Notes: generated from the sequence alone by a model not told the origin. 5,506 bases of DNA from an uncultured Peptococcaceae bacterium (GCA_913064925.1 CAJYBN010000186.1:1-5506), one strand, 5' to 3'; shown: positions 1 to 5,361, numbered from the stretch's first letter. Translations and numbers: made by a program.

Positions 1-312
1 GGCCTGGTTGGCCAGCCCGGTGAACACCTCGGTGATGTCCTCCAGGTAATTTTCCCGCTGGCGGTCCACCACCAACTCCAGGAAGTTCATGGCAATGTCG
101 GAAATGCGGCCTGCAAACAGGCTGCGCAGCACTTCCTTTTTCTCTGCAGCGGTGATGCGGGGGTGAAAAAGAACCTTCCTCAGCTCAGCGGATTCTTTGA
201 GCACGCCGACCACGGCCTTCATTTCCTCTTCCAGCCGGTCGACCAGCTTTTGCTGCACCGCAATTTCATAAAGGGCCTCGGCGTATCGCCCGGCCACGGC
301 CCCCCTTAACAT
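1..312 (-). CDS. atpH: ATP synthase F1 subunit delta, N-terminal part (3' end cut by window edge)
   Basis: The first 104 codons of the delta (OSCP-type) subunit, which clamps the top of the F1 head to the b-subunit stator. I translated this from the sequence: it begins MLRGAVAGRYAEALYEIA, the typical delta opening with the RYAxALYEIA motif. It continues as a helical, charged domain (LFHPRITAAEKKEVLRSLF, then FLELVVDRQREN), matching the conserved N-terminal six-helix domain. The C-terminal half lies beyond the left edge. The ATG at 310-312 overlaps the atpF stop by 7 bases (ATGTTAA), and an AGGAG at 320-324 sits 7 bases upstream inside atpF, so the two genes are probably translationally coupled. 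The family is usually about 180 residues, so nothing suggests truncation beyond the edge. I am very sure of the identity. Confidence 0.95.
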   Translation of the reverse strand, partial: MLRGAVAGRYAEALYEIAVQQKLVDRLEEEMKAVVGVLKESAELRKVLFHPRITAAEKKEVLRSLFAGRISDIAMNFLELVVDRQRENYLEDITEVFTGLANQA

Positions 313-812
313 GGCAGATCTCCTGCCTGTTTGATAAACTCATCAATCATGCCGCGCTGGATATCAGCGGTAATCTTTTCGCTTACAACCTTACTGGCAA
401 CCAGAATGGACAGCGTAGCCACCTGGTCGCGCAATTCCGCCACGGCCTTCTCCTTCTCCCTGGCTATATCCTGCATGGCGGCTTCCTTGATGCGGTTGGC
501 TTCCGCCTTGGCCGCCTCGATGATTTCGCGGGCTTGATCCTCGCCGGCCTTGGTGGCCTTCTGAATTATCTCTTCCGCCTCGCCCTTGGCCTTCTGCAGT
601 TCATCCAGGTACTGCCGGCGCAGGGCCTCGGCCTGTTTTCTCTCCTCTTCAGCGGCGGCCACGTTGCTGGCGATGTACTCCTGGCGCTGTTCCAGTATCC
701 GCACGATGTGAGGGTAGACCACGATGCGGAGGAAGATGAGCAGTATGATAAAGTTAAAAACCTGCGCCACCAAGGTTGCATTTAGGCCCAGTGCCTCGAT
801 TATGGCATTCAC
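306..812 (-). CDS. atpF: ATP synthase F0 subunit b
   Basis: Peripheral-stalk subunit b, 168 residues, the usual length. One membrane helix lies near residues 13-34 (VAQVFNFIILLIFLRIVVYP), followed by a long, highly charged, Ala/Glu/Lys/Arg-rich helix to about residue 150. This is the coiled-coil dimer that links subunit a to delta, and the C-terminus (ASKVVSEKITADIQRGMIDEF) is the delta-binding part. The start is GTG at 810-812 (GTG AAT GCC), supported by a strong AAGGAGGG at 819-826 with a 6-base spacer. It follows atpE with a gap of 111 bases that contains a long hairpin, and its stop overlaps the atpH start. There is a single b gene and no b' partner is seen in the window, which fits a non-photosynthetic bacterium. 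Identity is secure. Confidence 0.96.
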   Translation of the reverse strand: MNAIIEALGLNATLVAQVFNFIILLIFLRIVVYPHIVRILEQRQEYIASNVAAAEEERKQAEALRRQYLDELQKAKGEAEEIIQKATKAGEDQAREIIEAAKAEANRIKEAAMQDIAREKEKAVAELRDQVATLSILVASKVVSEKITADIQRGMIDEFIKQAGDLPC

Positions 813-848
813 AACTTACCCTCCTTCCGTTTGTCGGTGGACAAAAGG

Positions 849-897
849 AAGGCGATAGCAGGTTTTGTGCCTGCGCCAAAACCCGCTATACCGCCTT
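849..897 (-). promoter_or_regulatory. Long intercistronic hairpin between atpE and atpF
   Basis: On the transcript, AAGGCG pairs with CGCCTT (892-897 with 849-854). After a 2-base bulge, ATAGCGGGTTTTG (889-877) pairs with CAAAACCTGCTAT (867-855) through 13 pairs with one G-U, leaving a 9-base loop. The total is 19 pairs. No clear U-tract follows (TTCCTTTTG), so full termination is unlikely. Partial attenuation or protection of the atpE message from 3' decay is more plausible, which would suit the high demand for subunit c. A second small hairpin, TTTGTC-CACC-GACAAA (845-830), lies next to the atpF ribosome site. The structure is seen directly; the role is inference. Confidence 0.7.
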
Positions 898-923
898 TCG
901 CCACAACTTTCTGACCTTGGGGG

Positions 924-1157
924 TTACCCGATTTTACCCATCAAAATGAACGCGATAACGACGGCAATAATAGGCAGCGCCTCAATCAAACCTACGGAAA
1001 TGAACATCAAAGTCATCAGGTTACCCCGCAATTCGGGCTGGCGAGCTACAGACTCCACAGTTTTACCGGTTACGAGACCGTCACCAATACCGGCTCCGAT
1101 AGATGCCAAACCCACGGCCAGAGCAGTACCGATTGCAGCAGCGCCTGCTAATTCCAT
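924..1157 (-). CDS. atpE: ATP synthase F0 subunit c (rotor ring)
   Basis: A 77-residue, two-helix hairpin protein that oligomerises into the ion-driven rotor ring in the membrane. Helix 1 carries the tight-packing glycine pattern (GLASIGAGIGDGLVTG, residues 16-31). The polar loop is ARQPELRG (38-45). Helix 2 carries the ion-binding Glu59 in VGLIEALPII. I start at the ATG at 1155-1157 because AAAGGAGGGGG at 1163-1173 is ideally spaced; a TTG eight codons further up would put that site inside the gene. The S/T and Tyr side chains typical of sodium-binding c subunits are absent (A60 and I64 at those places), which suggests proton coupling. Asp26 occupies the helix-1 position facing the Glu, which is uncommon. 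An unusually long 413-base gap separates it from atpB. Confidence 0.97.
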   Translation of the reverse strand: MELAGAAAIGTALAVGLASIGAGIGDGLVTGKTVESVARQPELRGNLMTLMFISVGLIEALPIIAVVIAFILMGKIG

Positions 1158-1305
1158 CCTTTCCCCCTCCTTTCTCCCCAAAATTGCAACACATGAATTA
1201 TGGTGGCATATCTCTATCTCTATCAGTTAATTGGATGTTTAACACGGAAGCTATCAAAATTGATGTACAGCACAAAAGCTGCCAACACTATGGTAAAAGT
1301 TAAGG
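1158..1305. other. Non-coding stretch between atpE and the structured RNA
   Basis: AT-rich leader ahead of atpE with no credible reading frame. It holds the atpE Shine-Dalgarno (1163-1173), a short hexamer repeat (ATCTCTATCTCTATC, 1210-1224), a weak CAGC-TTTTGT-GCTG hairpin and a near-perfect ATCAATTTTGAT palindrome on the minus strand around 1250-1285. No transposase, nuclease or promoter of good quality is seen. Confidence 0.6.
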
Positions 1306-1467
1306 TTAACTACCCTTCCCCTCGCTTATACTCGGGAAGGATCTTCCTGCATCATCTTAACCCTACCGGGTTAGCTCCATAGGCATAATTTCGGGCAGCT
1401 TCTGCCCTAGCCGCCTTTCATCCCCGCCCTTACGGACGAAAACTTCCCGGCGGAACGGATTAGTTAA
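1306..1467 (-). ncRNA. Multi-hairpin structured RNA, probable orphan HEARO / omega RNA (IscB-type)
   Basis: Read on the minus strand, about 160 bases fold into consecutive helices: a closing pair TTAACTA/TAGTTAA (1467-1461 with 1312-1306); CCGCC/GGCGG (1453-1449 with 1415-1411) enclosing CGTCC-GTAA-GGGCG, a stem capped by a GNRA-type tetraloop; GGGCAG-AAG-CTGCCC (1407-1393); TAACCC-GGTA-GGGTTA (1373-1358); and CCTTCCC/GGGAAGG (1340-1334 with 1320-1314) with a 13-base loop containing TAAGCG. The joining blocks GCGGCTAG, ATGGAGCTAAC and AAGATGATGC match what I remember of HEARO RNAs, the guide-bearing omega RNAs of IscB nucleases. There is no IscB gene nearby, so it would be a stand-alone copy. 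If it works that way, its guide would be the AT-rich bases just upstream (about 1462-1480). The folds are seen; the family name is from memory and unchecked. The alternative is an unassigned cis-regulatory leader of atpE. Confidence 0.6.
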
Positions 1468-1521
1468 AGTTTAAATTAAATTGCTAAAGTAAAGTTAATG
1501 CAGTGTCGGACGTTAATGCTA

Positions 1522-1580
1522 TTCTGTAGTCTCCTGCGAGTTATTATGGTGCTTCAGTAGTCACCCGCGGTTAATGGTGC
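1522..1580 (-). repeat. Imperfect 28-base tandem duplication across the atpB stop codon
   Basis: On the minus strand the last codons and stop of atpB (1580-1553, GCACCATTAACCGCGGGTGA and onward to CTGAA) are followed directly by a near copy (1552-1522, GCACCATAATAACTCGCAGG and onward to CAGAA). By eye about 25 positions match, with 3 substitutions and 3 inserted bases. The second copy is outside the gene and contains two stop codons (TAATAA). A further fragment, AGCATTAAC, follows. It looks like a local duplication that has since drifted. Confidence 0.65.
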
Positions 1581-2332
1581 TCGGCCGTTACCTGCGAGAT
1601 ATAGGCAATGGTCAGCATGGTAAAGATAAAAGCCTGGATGAAACCGACGAAAATACTGAAGGACAGCCATACCACCGAGAACACGAACCCGCCCAATATG
1701 GTGGCGGTAAGGGGGATCAACCCCAGCAGCACCGCGATAAGCACCTCGCCGGCGTAAATGTTGCCGTAAAGACGGAAGGACAGCGTCAGCGGCTTGGACA
1801 GTTCTTCCACCAGCACCAGCGGCAGGAAAAATACGAATGGTTCGACGAAGTGCTTGAAGTATTTGGCCTTACGGTAGTACAGGCCCAGGATCTGCACCAG
1901 TATAAATACCATTAAGGCCATCCCCAGCGTCGTGTTCACGTCCGCCGTGGGAGACATCATGGTGGGCACCAAGCCCCACAGGTTGCTGAACAGCAGGAAA
2001 ATAAACAGGCTGAACAGCAGGCACATCAAGCTGGCGCCCTTCTGCGGATCCAGGTTCTCGTAAGCCAGGCCCCGTAAAAACTGGAACAGTTCCTCTACCA
2101 TCAGCTGTATTTTGCTGGGACGCTTGAGCTGCATATTGCGGGTGGCGGAAACGGTAAATAAAATAACCAGTGCCATTACAATCCAAGTCATCACCAGGGT
2201 TTTCAGGTTCATGGGATAACCGAAAATATCCACGGGCGTGTCGGGAAAACCCCATACGTTTAAATCGTGGTGCACCCTGGTCAGTATGTCTTGACTATGA
2301 CTTGCTCCTTCGTGACCCGCTGTGGCGGACAA
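1571..2332 (-). CDS. atpB: ATP synthase F0 subunit a
   Basis: The proton-channel stator subunit, 253 residues, normal length, with several hydrophobic segments. The signature stretch LSKPLTLSFRLYGNIYAGEVL (about 178-198) carries the essential Arg187, equivalent to E. coli R210, and Glu196, equivalent to E219. Gln233 in the last helix (FIQAFIFTMLTIAYIS) matches E. coli Q252. The N-terminus is His-rich and hydrophilic (residues 1-25) before the first membrane helix near 42-62. The start is TTG at 2330-2332, preceded by AAAGGGGTGA with a spacer of about 8 bases; no ATG exists before residue 41, which would remove the N-terminal region. It follows atpI by 38 bases. The C-terminal codons are partly duplicated downstream of the stop. 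Identity is secure and the start is likely. Confidence 0.96.
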   Translation of the reverse strand: MSATAGHEGASHSQDILTRVHHDLNVWGFPDTPVDIFGYPMNLKTLVMTWIVMALVILFTVSATRNMQLKRPSKIQLMVEELFQFLRGLAYENLDPQKGASLMCLLFSLFIFLLFSNLWGLVPTMMSPTADVNTTLGMALMVFILVQILGLYYRKAKYFKHFVEPFVFFLPLVLVEELSKPLTLSFRLYGNIYAGEVLIAVLLGLIPLTATILGGFVFSVVWLSFSIFVGFIQAFIFTMLTIAYISQVTAEHH

Positions 2333-2370
2333 CTCTCTCTCACCCCTTTCCTTTCATTAATTAATTATCT

Positions 2371-2820
2371 TTATATTTTATCAACGGCATCGCGTGCCGC
2401 GAAGTGCCTGTACAGCGCTACGTTGGCGTCCACAATGGTGATCAGCGTGGGTACCAGCAGCCCGGCCCCCACCCCGTAAACGCTGATGAAATCGATGCGG
2501 CTCGCCAGGAAAATGACGCCGATGATCATGCCCATGCGGGGGTAGAAGCCCTGGCGCATGAAGGCGCGGGCTTTTTTCTGCTCGGTTTTGTCCGTCAGGG
2601 TGCGCAGCTGGCGGGTCATTTCCACCAGCATGTGCATGCGCCGCACCAGAAAATAGCAGTTTATAATGCCAAAAATACCGCCCACTATAAAACCCAGGAT
2701 CAACGGGTCTCCGGGGCTGATGATGAGCCCCGGCACCGTTAGGGCCAGGATGAGGCCCGTAATCCTGGTCGTGCGCGTATACTGGAGGTTTATGTCCCTT
2801 ATGGGCGCCGGCTTATGCAA
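2371..2820 (-). CDS. atpI: ATP synthase subunit I (AtpI-type membrane helper)
   Basis: A 149-residue, four-helix membrane protein (about residues 20-35, 39-59, 93-110 and 114-134) with a basic, hydrophilic central loop (RRMHMLVEMTRQ to QKKARAF, 60-88). Length, topology and position between atpZ and atpB fit the poorly conserved AtpI family. From established knowledge, AtpI helps assemble or stabilise the c-ring, and with AtpZ it has been linked to Mg2+ uptake in alkaliphilic Bacillus. The start is TTG at 2818-2820 (TTG CAT AAG); GGGAG at 2830-2834 is 9 bases upstream and overlaps the atpZ stop, implying coupling. It is named from topology and position more than from sequence motifs, because the family diverges fast. 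Confidence 0.85.
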   Translation of the reverse strand: MHKPAPIRDINLQYTRTTRITGLILALTVPGLIISPGDPLILGFIVGGIFGIINCYFLVRRMHMLVEMTRQLRTLTDKTEQKKARAFMRQGFYPRMGMIIGVIFLASRIDFISVYGVGAGLLVPTLITIVDANVALYRHFAARDAVDKI

Positions 2821-2833
2821 CCAAACCCACTCC

Positions 2834-3061
2834 CTAATTCTTAAAAAAACGCTGCATGGTATGTACGATGCCGAAGATTCCCGCGGCCACGCCCGCCAGT
2901 ATGCCGGTGATCATCAGCCAGGGGTCGGTGCCCAGCTTGCTGTCCAGCAATCTTCCCCCGTAAAACCCCAGCAGCACGGTAATGGCCAGTTCGGTGCCGA
3001 TGATGGTAGTGGCGGCTATGGCTGTGAGCAGCCCGCTTTTTTTTGTTTTCGGCTCTTCCAC
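2834..3061 (-). CDS. atpZ: AtpZ/AtpI-family small membrane protein, first gene of the atp operon
   Basis: A 75-residue protein with a charged N-terminus (MEEPKTKKSG) and two membrane helices (about 11-33 and 46-68). Between them is the family-like turn GGRLLDSKLGTDPWL. This fits AtpZ, a c-ring assembly and Mg2+-related helper that precedes atpI in many Firmicutes. The start must be GTG at 3059-3061 or later, because an in-frame TAA lies two codons upstream (3065-3067). No convincing Shine-Dalgarno precedes it, which is odd among these neighbours. An A8 run (3037-3044 on plus as T8) falls in codons 7-9 and could be slippery. An overlapping frame from a TTG at 3075-3077 would join the AtpZ frame if that run were one base shorter, so the true N-terminus is uncertain. 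Confidence 0.85.
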   Translation of the reverse strand: MEEPKTKKSGLLTAIAATTIIGTELAITVLLGFYGGRLLDSKLGTDPWLMITGILAGVAAGIFGIVHTMQRFFKN

Positions 3062-3081
3062 GGGTTACCACGCCCAATTGA

Positions 3082-3109
3082 ACAAAATGTCGCGTGCCTT
3101 ACATTTTGT
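3082..3109. promoter_or_regulatory. Inverted repeat ACAAAATGT-N10-ACATTTTGT in the atp leader
   Basis: Perfect 9-base arms (3082-3090 and 3101-3109) with a 10-base spacer, ending 20 bases upstream of atpZ. A third copy of the same 9-mer (3221-3229) overlaps the spacer of the promoter candidate at 3207-3215. The arms extend on one side to ACATTTTGTCCACAA, similar to ACATTTTGTCACAA at the promoter. This looks like a protein operator. It could instead form an RNA hairpin in the leader. No known regulator is assigned: it is not a clean Rex or Spo0A site. Confidence 0.5.
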
Positions 3110-3123
3110 CCACAAGATACTTT

Positions 3124-3138
3124 CTACAAAAAAAACAT
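3124..3138 (-). other. Shine-Dalgarno-led four-codon mini-ORF (MFFL) in the atp leader
   Basis: GGAGG at 3143-3147 is followed by ATG TTT TTT TTG TAG. It is the only strong ribosome site between the promoter candidate and atpZ. The T8 run could let polymerase slip: one extra T opens a 24-codon frame containing three Trp (MFFFVESILWTK to FNWAW) whose TAA lies just 3 bases before the atpZ GTG. It may help bring ribosomes to atpZ, or be chance. Confidence 0.3.
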
Positions 3139-3206
3139 TATTCCTCCACTGTAATTTATTTTTTTGCAGGTGCCGGTTTTACTAGGTTTTGCAATGTCAG
3201 GGGGGT

Positions 3207-3215
3207 TTTATACCA
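3207..3215 (-). promoter_or_regulatory. Extended -10 promoter candidate for the atp operon
   Basis: On the minus strand TGG-TATAAA matches the extended -10 form (TGnTATAAT, one mismatch). The -35 region is weak (TTAGTA or CTTAGT at 16-17 bases), as is common with extended -10 sites. Initiation near 3200 would give a leader of about 140 bases to atpZ. An ACATTTTGT copy (3229-3221) sits inside the spacer, where a bound protein would interfere with polymerase. Confidence 0.5.
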
Positions 3216-3273
3216 TTGTGACAAAATGTACTAAGTAGCGCGCAAATAAAATTACCGGACCGTACCGGTACTT

Positions 3274-3304
3274 GGCAGGCGGTGAGCGGTGGGCGGCAGG
3301 CGGT
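3274..3304 (+). repeat. Two direct repeats GGCAGGCGGT, 21 bases apart
   Basis: Copies at 3274-3283 and 3295-3304 are exact over 10 bases, and their period of 21 is two helical turns, so they face the same side of the DNA. They lie roughly 75-105 bases upstream of the atp promoter candidate, a suitable distance for activator sites. The surrounding DNA is rich in GGCGG-like words, so chance similarity is possible. Confidence 0.45.
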
Positions 3305-3371
3305 TTTCCCCGCAGCACCCCGTGGACAAAGCTGCTTATGCATAAGTGTATGATCCGGCAACTTTCTTTAT

Positions 3372-3429
3372 AAAAATATTTCGCCGCCGGGACGCATTTT
3401 CCTGCCGCGCACCCGGGCGAAATATTTTT
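3372..3429. terminator. Bidirectional terminator-like hairpin between the regulator and the atp operon
   Basis: AAAAATATTTCGCC (3372-3385) and GGCGAAATATTTTT (3416-3429) are perfect 14-base inverted arms. A further CGGG/CCCG pairing sits inside, past a 2-base bulge, with a loop of about 20 bases. The plus side ends in TTTTTTTGTGTTTT and the minus side in ATTTTTATAAAG, so it could stop transcripts from either direction. It is placed about 190 bases downstream of the regulator stop, separating that gene from the atp promoter. Confidence 0.6.
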
Positions 3430-3618
3430 TTGTGTTTTGCATGCAGGTTTGCGGGTGCCGGCGGGGCGGATGAGCGGTGGAGCTGGCCTGTGGGAAGGCG
3501 CCGGTAGGCTGTATACAGGGGGGAAGGCGGGATTGGTATGCCGGGTGGCACCGGCGCAACCGGGTATTCCGGGCGCCCGGCGAAGCGGCCATACCGGCTG
3601 GCCGGTAAGTTATTACAC
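3430..3618. other. GC-rich non-coding stretch downstream of the regulator
   Basis: No credible gene is seen; possible frames are Gly/Ala/Arg-rich and lack ribosome sites. Several CCGG-centred palindromes occur just after the regulator stop: ACCGGC-CA-GCCGGT (3592-3605), CCGGGCGCCCGG (3569-3580) and GTGGCACCGGCGC. These may fold in the 3' end of the regulator message, but none has a U-tract. Confidence 0.5.
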
Positions 3619-5361
3619 TTAGGAAAGGCCTGACCCTTTTTTAGGGCCGGGTTTGCGCTTGAGCGTGGGCAGGTACTTTTTCATTTTGCGCACTACGGTG
3701 GACTGGTTGATGCCCAGCGCCTCGGCCATGCGGTAGGTGTTGCCGTAAGTGCGGAAGGCCTTCTCGATAAGCTGCCTTTCCACTTCCTGCACGGCGTCGT
3801 CTAGGGGGCACAGGTCGGGGACGTAAACCTTTTGGCCCTTGCTGCTCACCTGGTTAAGCAGGTAACCGGGCAGGTGCGCGGGCTTTATTTCCGCCGTGTC
3901 GGCGGTGACGGCCAGCCTTTCCACGATGTTTTCCACCTCGCGCACGTTGCCGGGCCAGCTGTAGCGCTCCAGAATCTCCTTGGTCTCGGGGGCCAGCTTT
4001 TTGGTCATGCCGTACTTTTTGTTAATGGCCTCCAGGTAGTATTCCACCAGCGGGATGATGTCCGCGCGGCGCTGCCGCAGCGGCGGTATTTCCAAAGGAA
4101 TGACGTTGAGCCGGTAGTAAAGGTCTTCCCGGAAAGAACCCTCGCGCACCATTTTCTTGAGGTCGCGGTTGGTGGCGGCAATGAAGCGCACATCCACTTT
4201 GACGGGGGCGGTGCCGCCCACGGGCGTGACGCTTTTTTGCTGGATGACGTGCAGCAGTTTAACCTGCAGGTTGAGGGGCAGTTCGGCCACTTCATCCAGG
4301 AACACGGTGCCTCCTTCGCCCATTTGGATGAGGCCCTTTTTGCCGCCCCTGCTGGCCCCGGTGAAAGCACCCGGAGCGTAGCCGAACAGCTCGGACTCCA
4401 GCAGGTTTTCCGGAATGGCGCCGCAGTTGATGGGCACAAATGGCCCCCCGCTGCGGCGGCTCAGCTTGTGGATGCGGCTGGCGATGACGCCCTTGCCCAC
4501 GCCCGATTCGCCGGTAATCAGCACCGTGCTGTCCACTCCAGCCACCCGGTCCACCATTTCCAGCAGCTTGCGCATTTCCACGCTGCTGGCCACCAGGTCC
4601 CCGGGCACGGCCTTGTCGCTCTCCAGCTGCATAACCTGCCGGCGGTATGTTTCGGCCAGCCGCTCCGTTTCTATCAGCCGGCGGCGCAGCTGGGAAAGCT
4701 CGGAGACGTCCCGGGAATTGACCACGATGCGCTGTATGTTGCCGTGCTCGTCGAACACCGGGTTGCCGGTGACAATCAGTTCCTTGCCGGCGCGGGTTTT
4801 CTGGTTGATGGTCACCCGCTCCTTCTTCTCGAACACCATGCGGGCCACAGAGGGCGAAAAGTAACCCTCCTTTTCCAGCTCCAGCACGCTGCGCCCCACC
4901 AGTTTCTCCGTGTCGACCCCGTAGTAAGTGTCGCCGGCTTTGTTGATCTTGCGCACGATGCCCTGGCCGTCGATGACGAAAATCTCGTCGAAGGAGGCAT
5001 CAAAAATAGCTTCCAGCTCGTTTTTGGCCTCCCGCATCTTTTTCAGCTCCCGGCTTATTTGCTCGTATTCGGAAATATCCTGCAGGATGAATATGGCGCC
5101 CACCGGCTTGGCGTTTTCGTAAACGGGGGTGCGGCTGATGACCAGCGGCCGCCCCAGGATGGTGAGCCTTTCCTCCTTGGTGGCCCGGTCCGCCAGCAGC
5201 ACGTCGGTAAGCCGGCTGTCCGGGATGATTTCCTTGATGAACCTGCCGGTGACGCTGCGGTACTCCACCCCCAGCAGCGACCTGGCCGCGTCATTGATCA
5301 TGGTGATGCGGCCCGCGTGGTCGGTGGTCACCACTCCGTGGTTTACCGCGCTCTGCTGCAT
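3619..5361 (-). CDS. PAS-domain sigma-54-dependent transcriptional activator
   Basis: About 580 residues. It drives open-complex formation by sigma-54 RNA polymerase using ATP. Residues are numbered from the ATG. Two PAS sensor domains (about 3-100 and 112-222) are joined by short coiled-coil linkers (102-120 and 224-250). The AAA+ domain (about 255-485) has Walker A GESGVGKG (284-291), the sigma-54-contacting GAFTGA (331-336), Walker B TVFLDE (352-357), the RFIAATNRDL sensor region (392-401), REDLYYRLNVIPL with the Arg finger (411-423) and WPGNVRE (469-475). A Fis/TyrR-like HTH (about 540-563, NTYRMAEALGINQSTVVRKM) precedes a basic tail KRKPGPKKG. There is no receiver domain, so it likely senses a ligand or redox state directly. 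I prefer the ATG at 5359-5361, with AAAGGGG 10 bases upstream; a GTG three codons earlier lies in that site. Target genes are unknown: I found no sigma-54 promoter reading into atp. Confidence 0.95.
   Translation of the reverse strand: MQQSAVNHGVVTTDHAGRITMINDAARSLLGVEYRSVTGRFIKEIIPDSRLTDVLLADRATKEERLTILGRPLVISRTPVYENAKPVGAIFILQDISEYEQISRELKKMREAKNELEAIFDASFDEIFVIDGQGIVRKINKAGDTYYGVDTEKLVGRSVLELEKEGYFSPSVARMVFEKKERVTINQKTRAGKELIVTGNPVFDEHGNIQRIVVNSRDVSELSQLRRRLIETERLAETYRRQVMQLESDKAVPGDLVASSVEMRKLLEMVDRVAGVDSTVLITGESGVGKGVIASRIHKLSRRSGGPFVPINCGAIPENLLESELFGYAPGAFTGASRGGKKGLIQMGEGGTVFLDEVAELPLNLQVKLLHVIQQKSVTPVGGTAPVKVDVRFIAATNRDLKKMVREGSFREDLYYRLNVIPLEIPPLRQRRADIIPLVEYYLEAINKKYGMTKKLAPETKEILERYSWPGNVREVENIVERLAVTADTAEIKPAHLPGYLLNQVSSKGQKVYVPDLCPLDDAVQEVERQLIEKAFRTYGNTYRMAEALGINQSTVVRKMKKYLPTLKRKPGPKKGSGLS

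Noticed and set aside
1306..1467. Known metabolite riboswitch (c-di-GMP, cobalamin, T-box) or group II intron remnant in the atpB-atpE gap
   Set aside because: The hallmark core sequences of those classes, such as the intron domain V or the T-box bulge, are not present in the order required.
1158..1570. A missed small gene in the atpB-atpE gap
   Set aside because: Frames on both strands are short, interrupted and lack ribosome sites, and the stretch is better explained by RNA hairpins and repeats.
2841..3077. Frame overlapping atpZ starting at TTG 3075-3077
   Set aside because: After the first dozen codons it becomes a His/Arg-rich shadow with no membrane segments, while the AtpZ frame has them. 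It is kept only as a possible alternative N-terminus.
3271..3290. TTGGCA-N-GC arrangement resembling a sigma-54 -24/-12 promoter on the plus strand
   Set aside because: The GG-N10-GC spacing is right, but the -12 half is poor and nothing on the plus strand lies downstream to be expressed.
3335..3346. Perfect palindrome CTTATGCATAAG
   Set aside because: A 12-base palindrome alone, with no second copy or promoter in register, is weak evidence for an operator.
3543..3562. TGGCACCGGCGCAAC as a sigma-54 promoter
   Set aside because: The conserved GG and GC dinucleotides are not separated by 10 bases.
3437..3622. Small plus-strand frame in the GC-rich intergenic region
   Set aside because: Low-complexity Gly/Ala/Arg composition, no ribosome site and no family resemblance.
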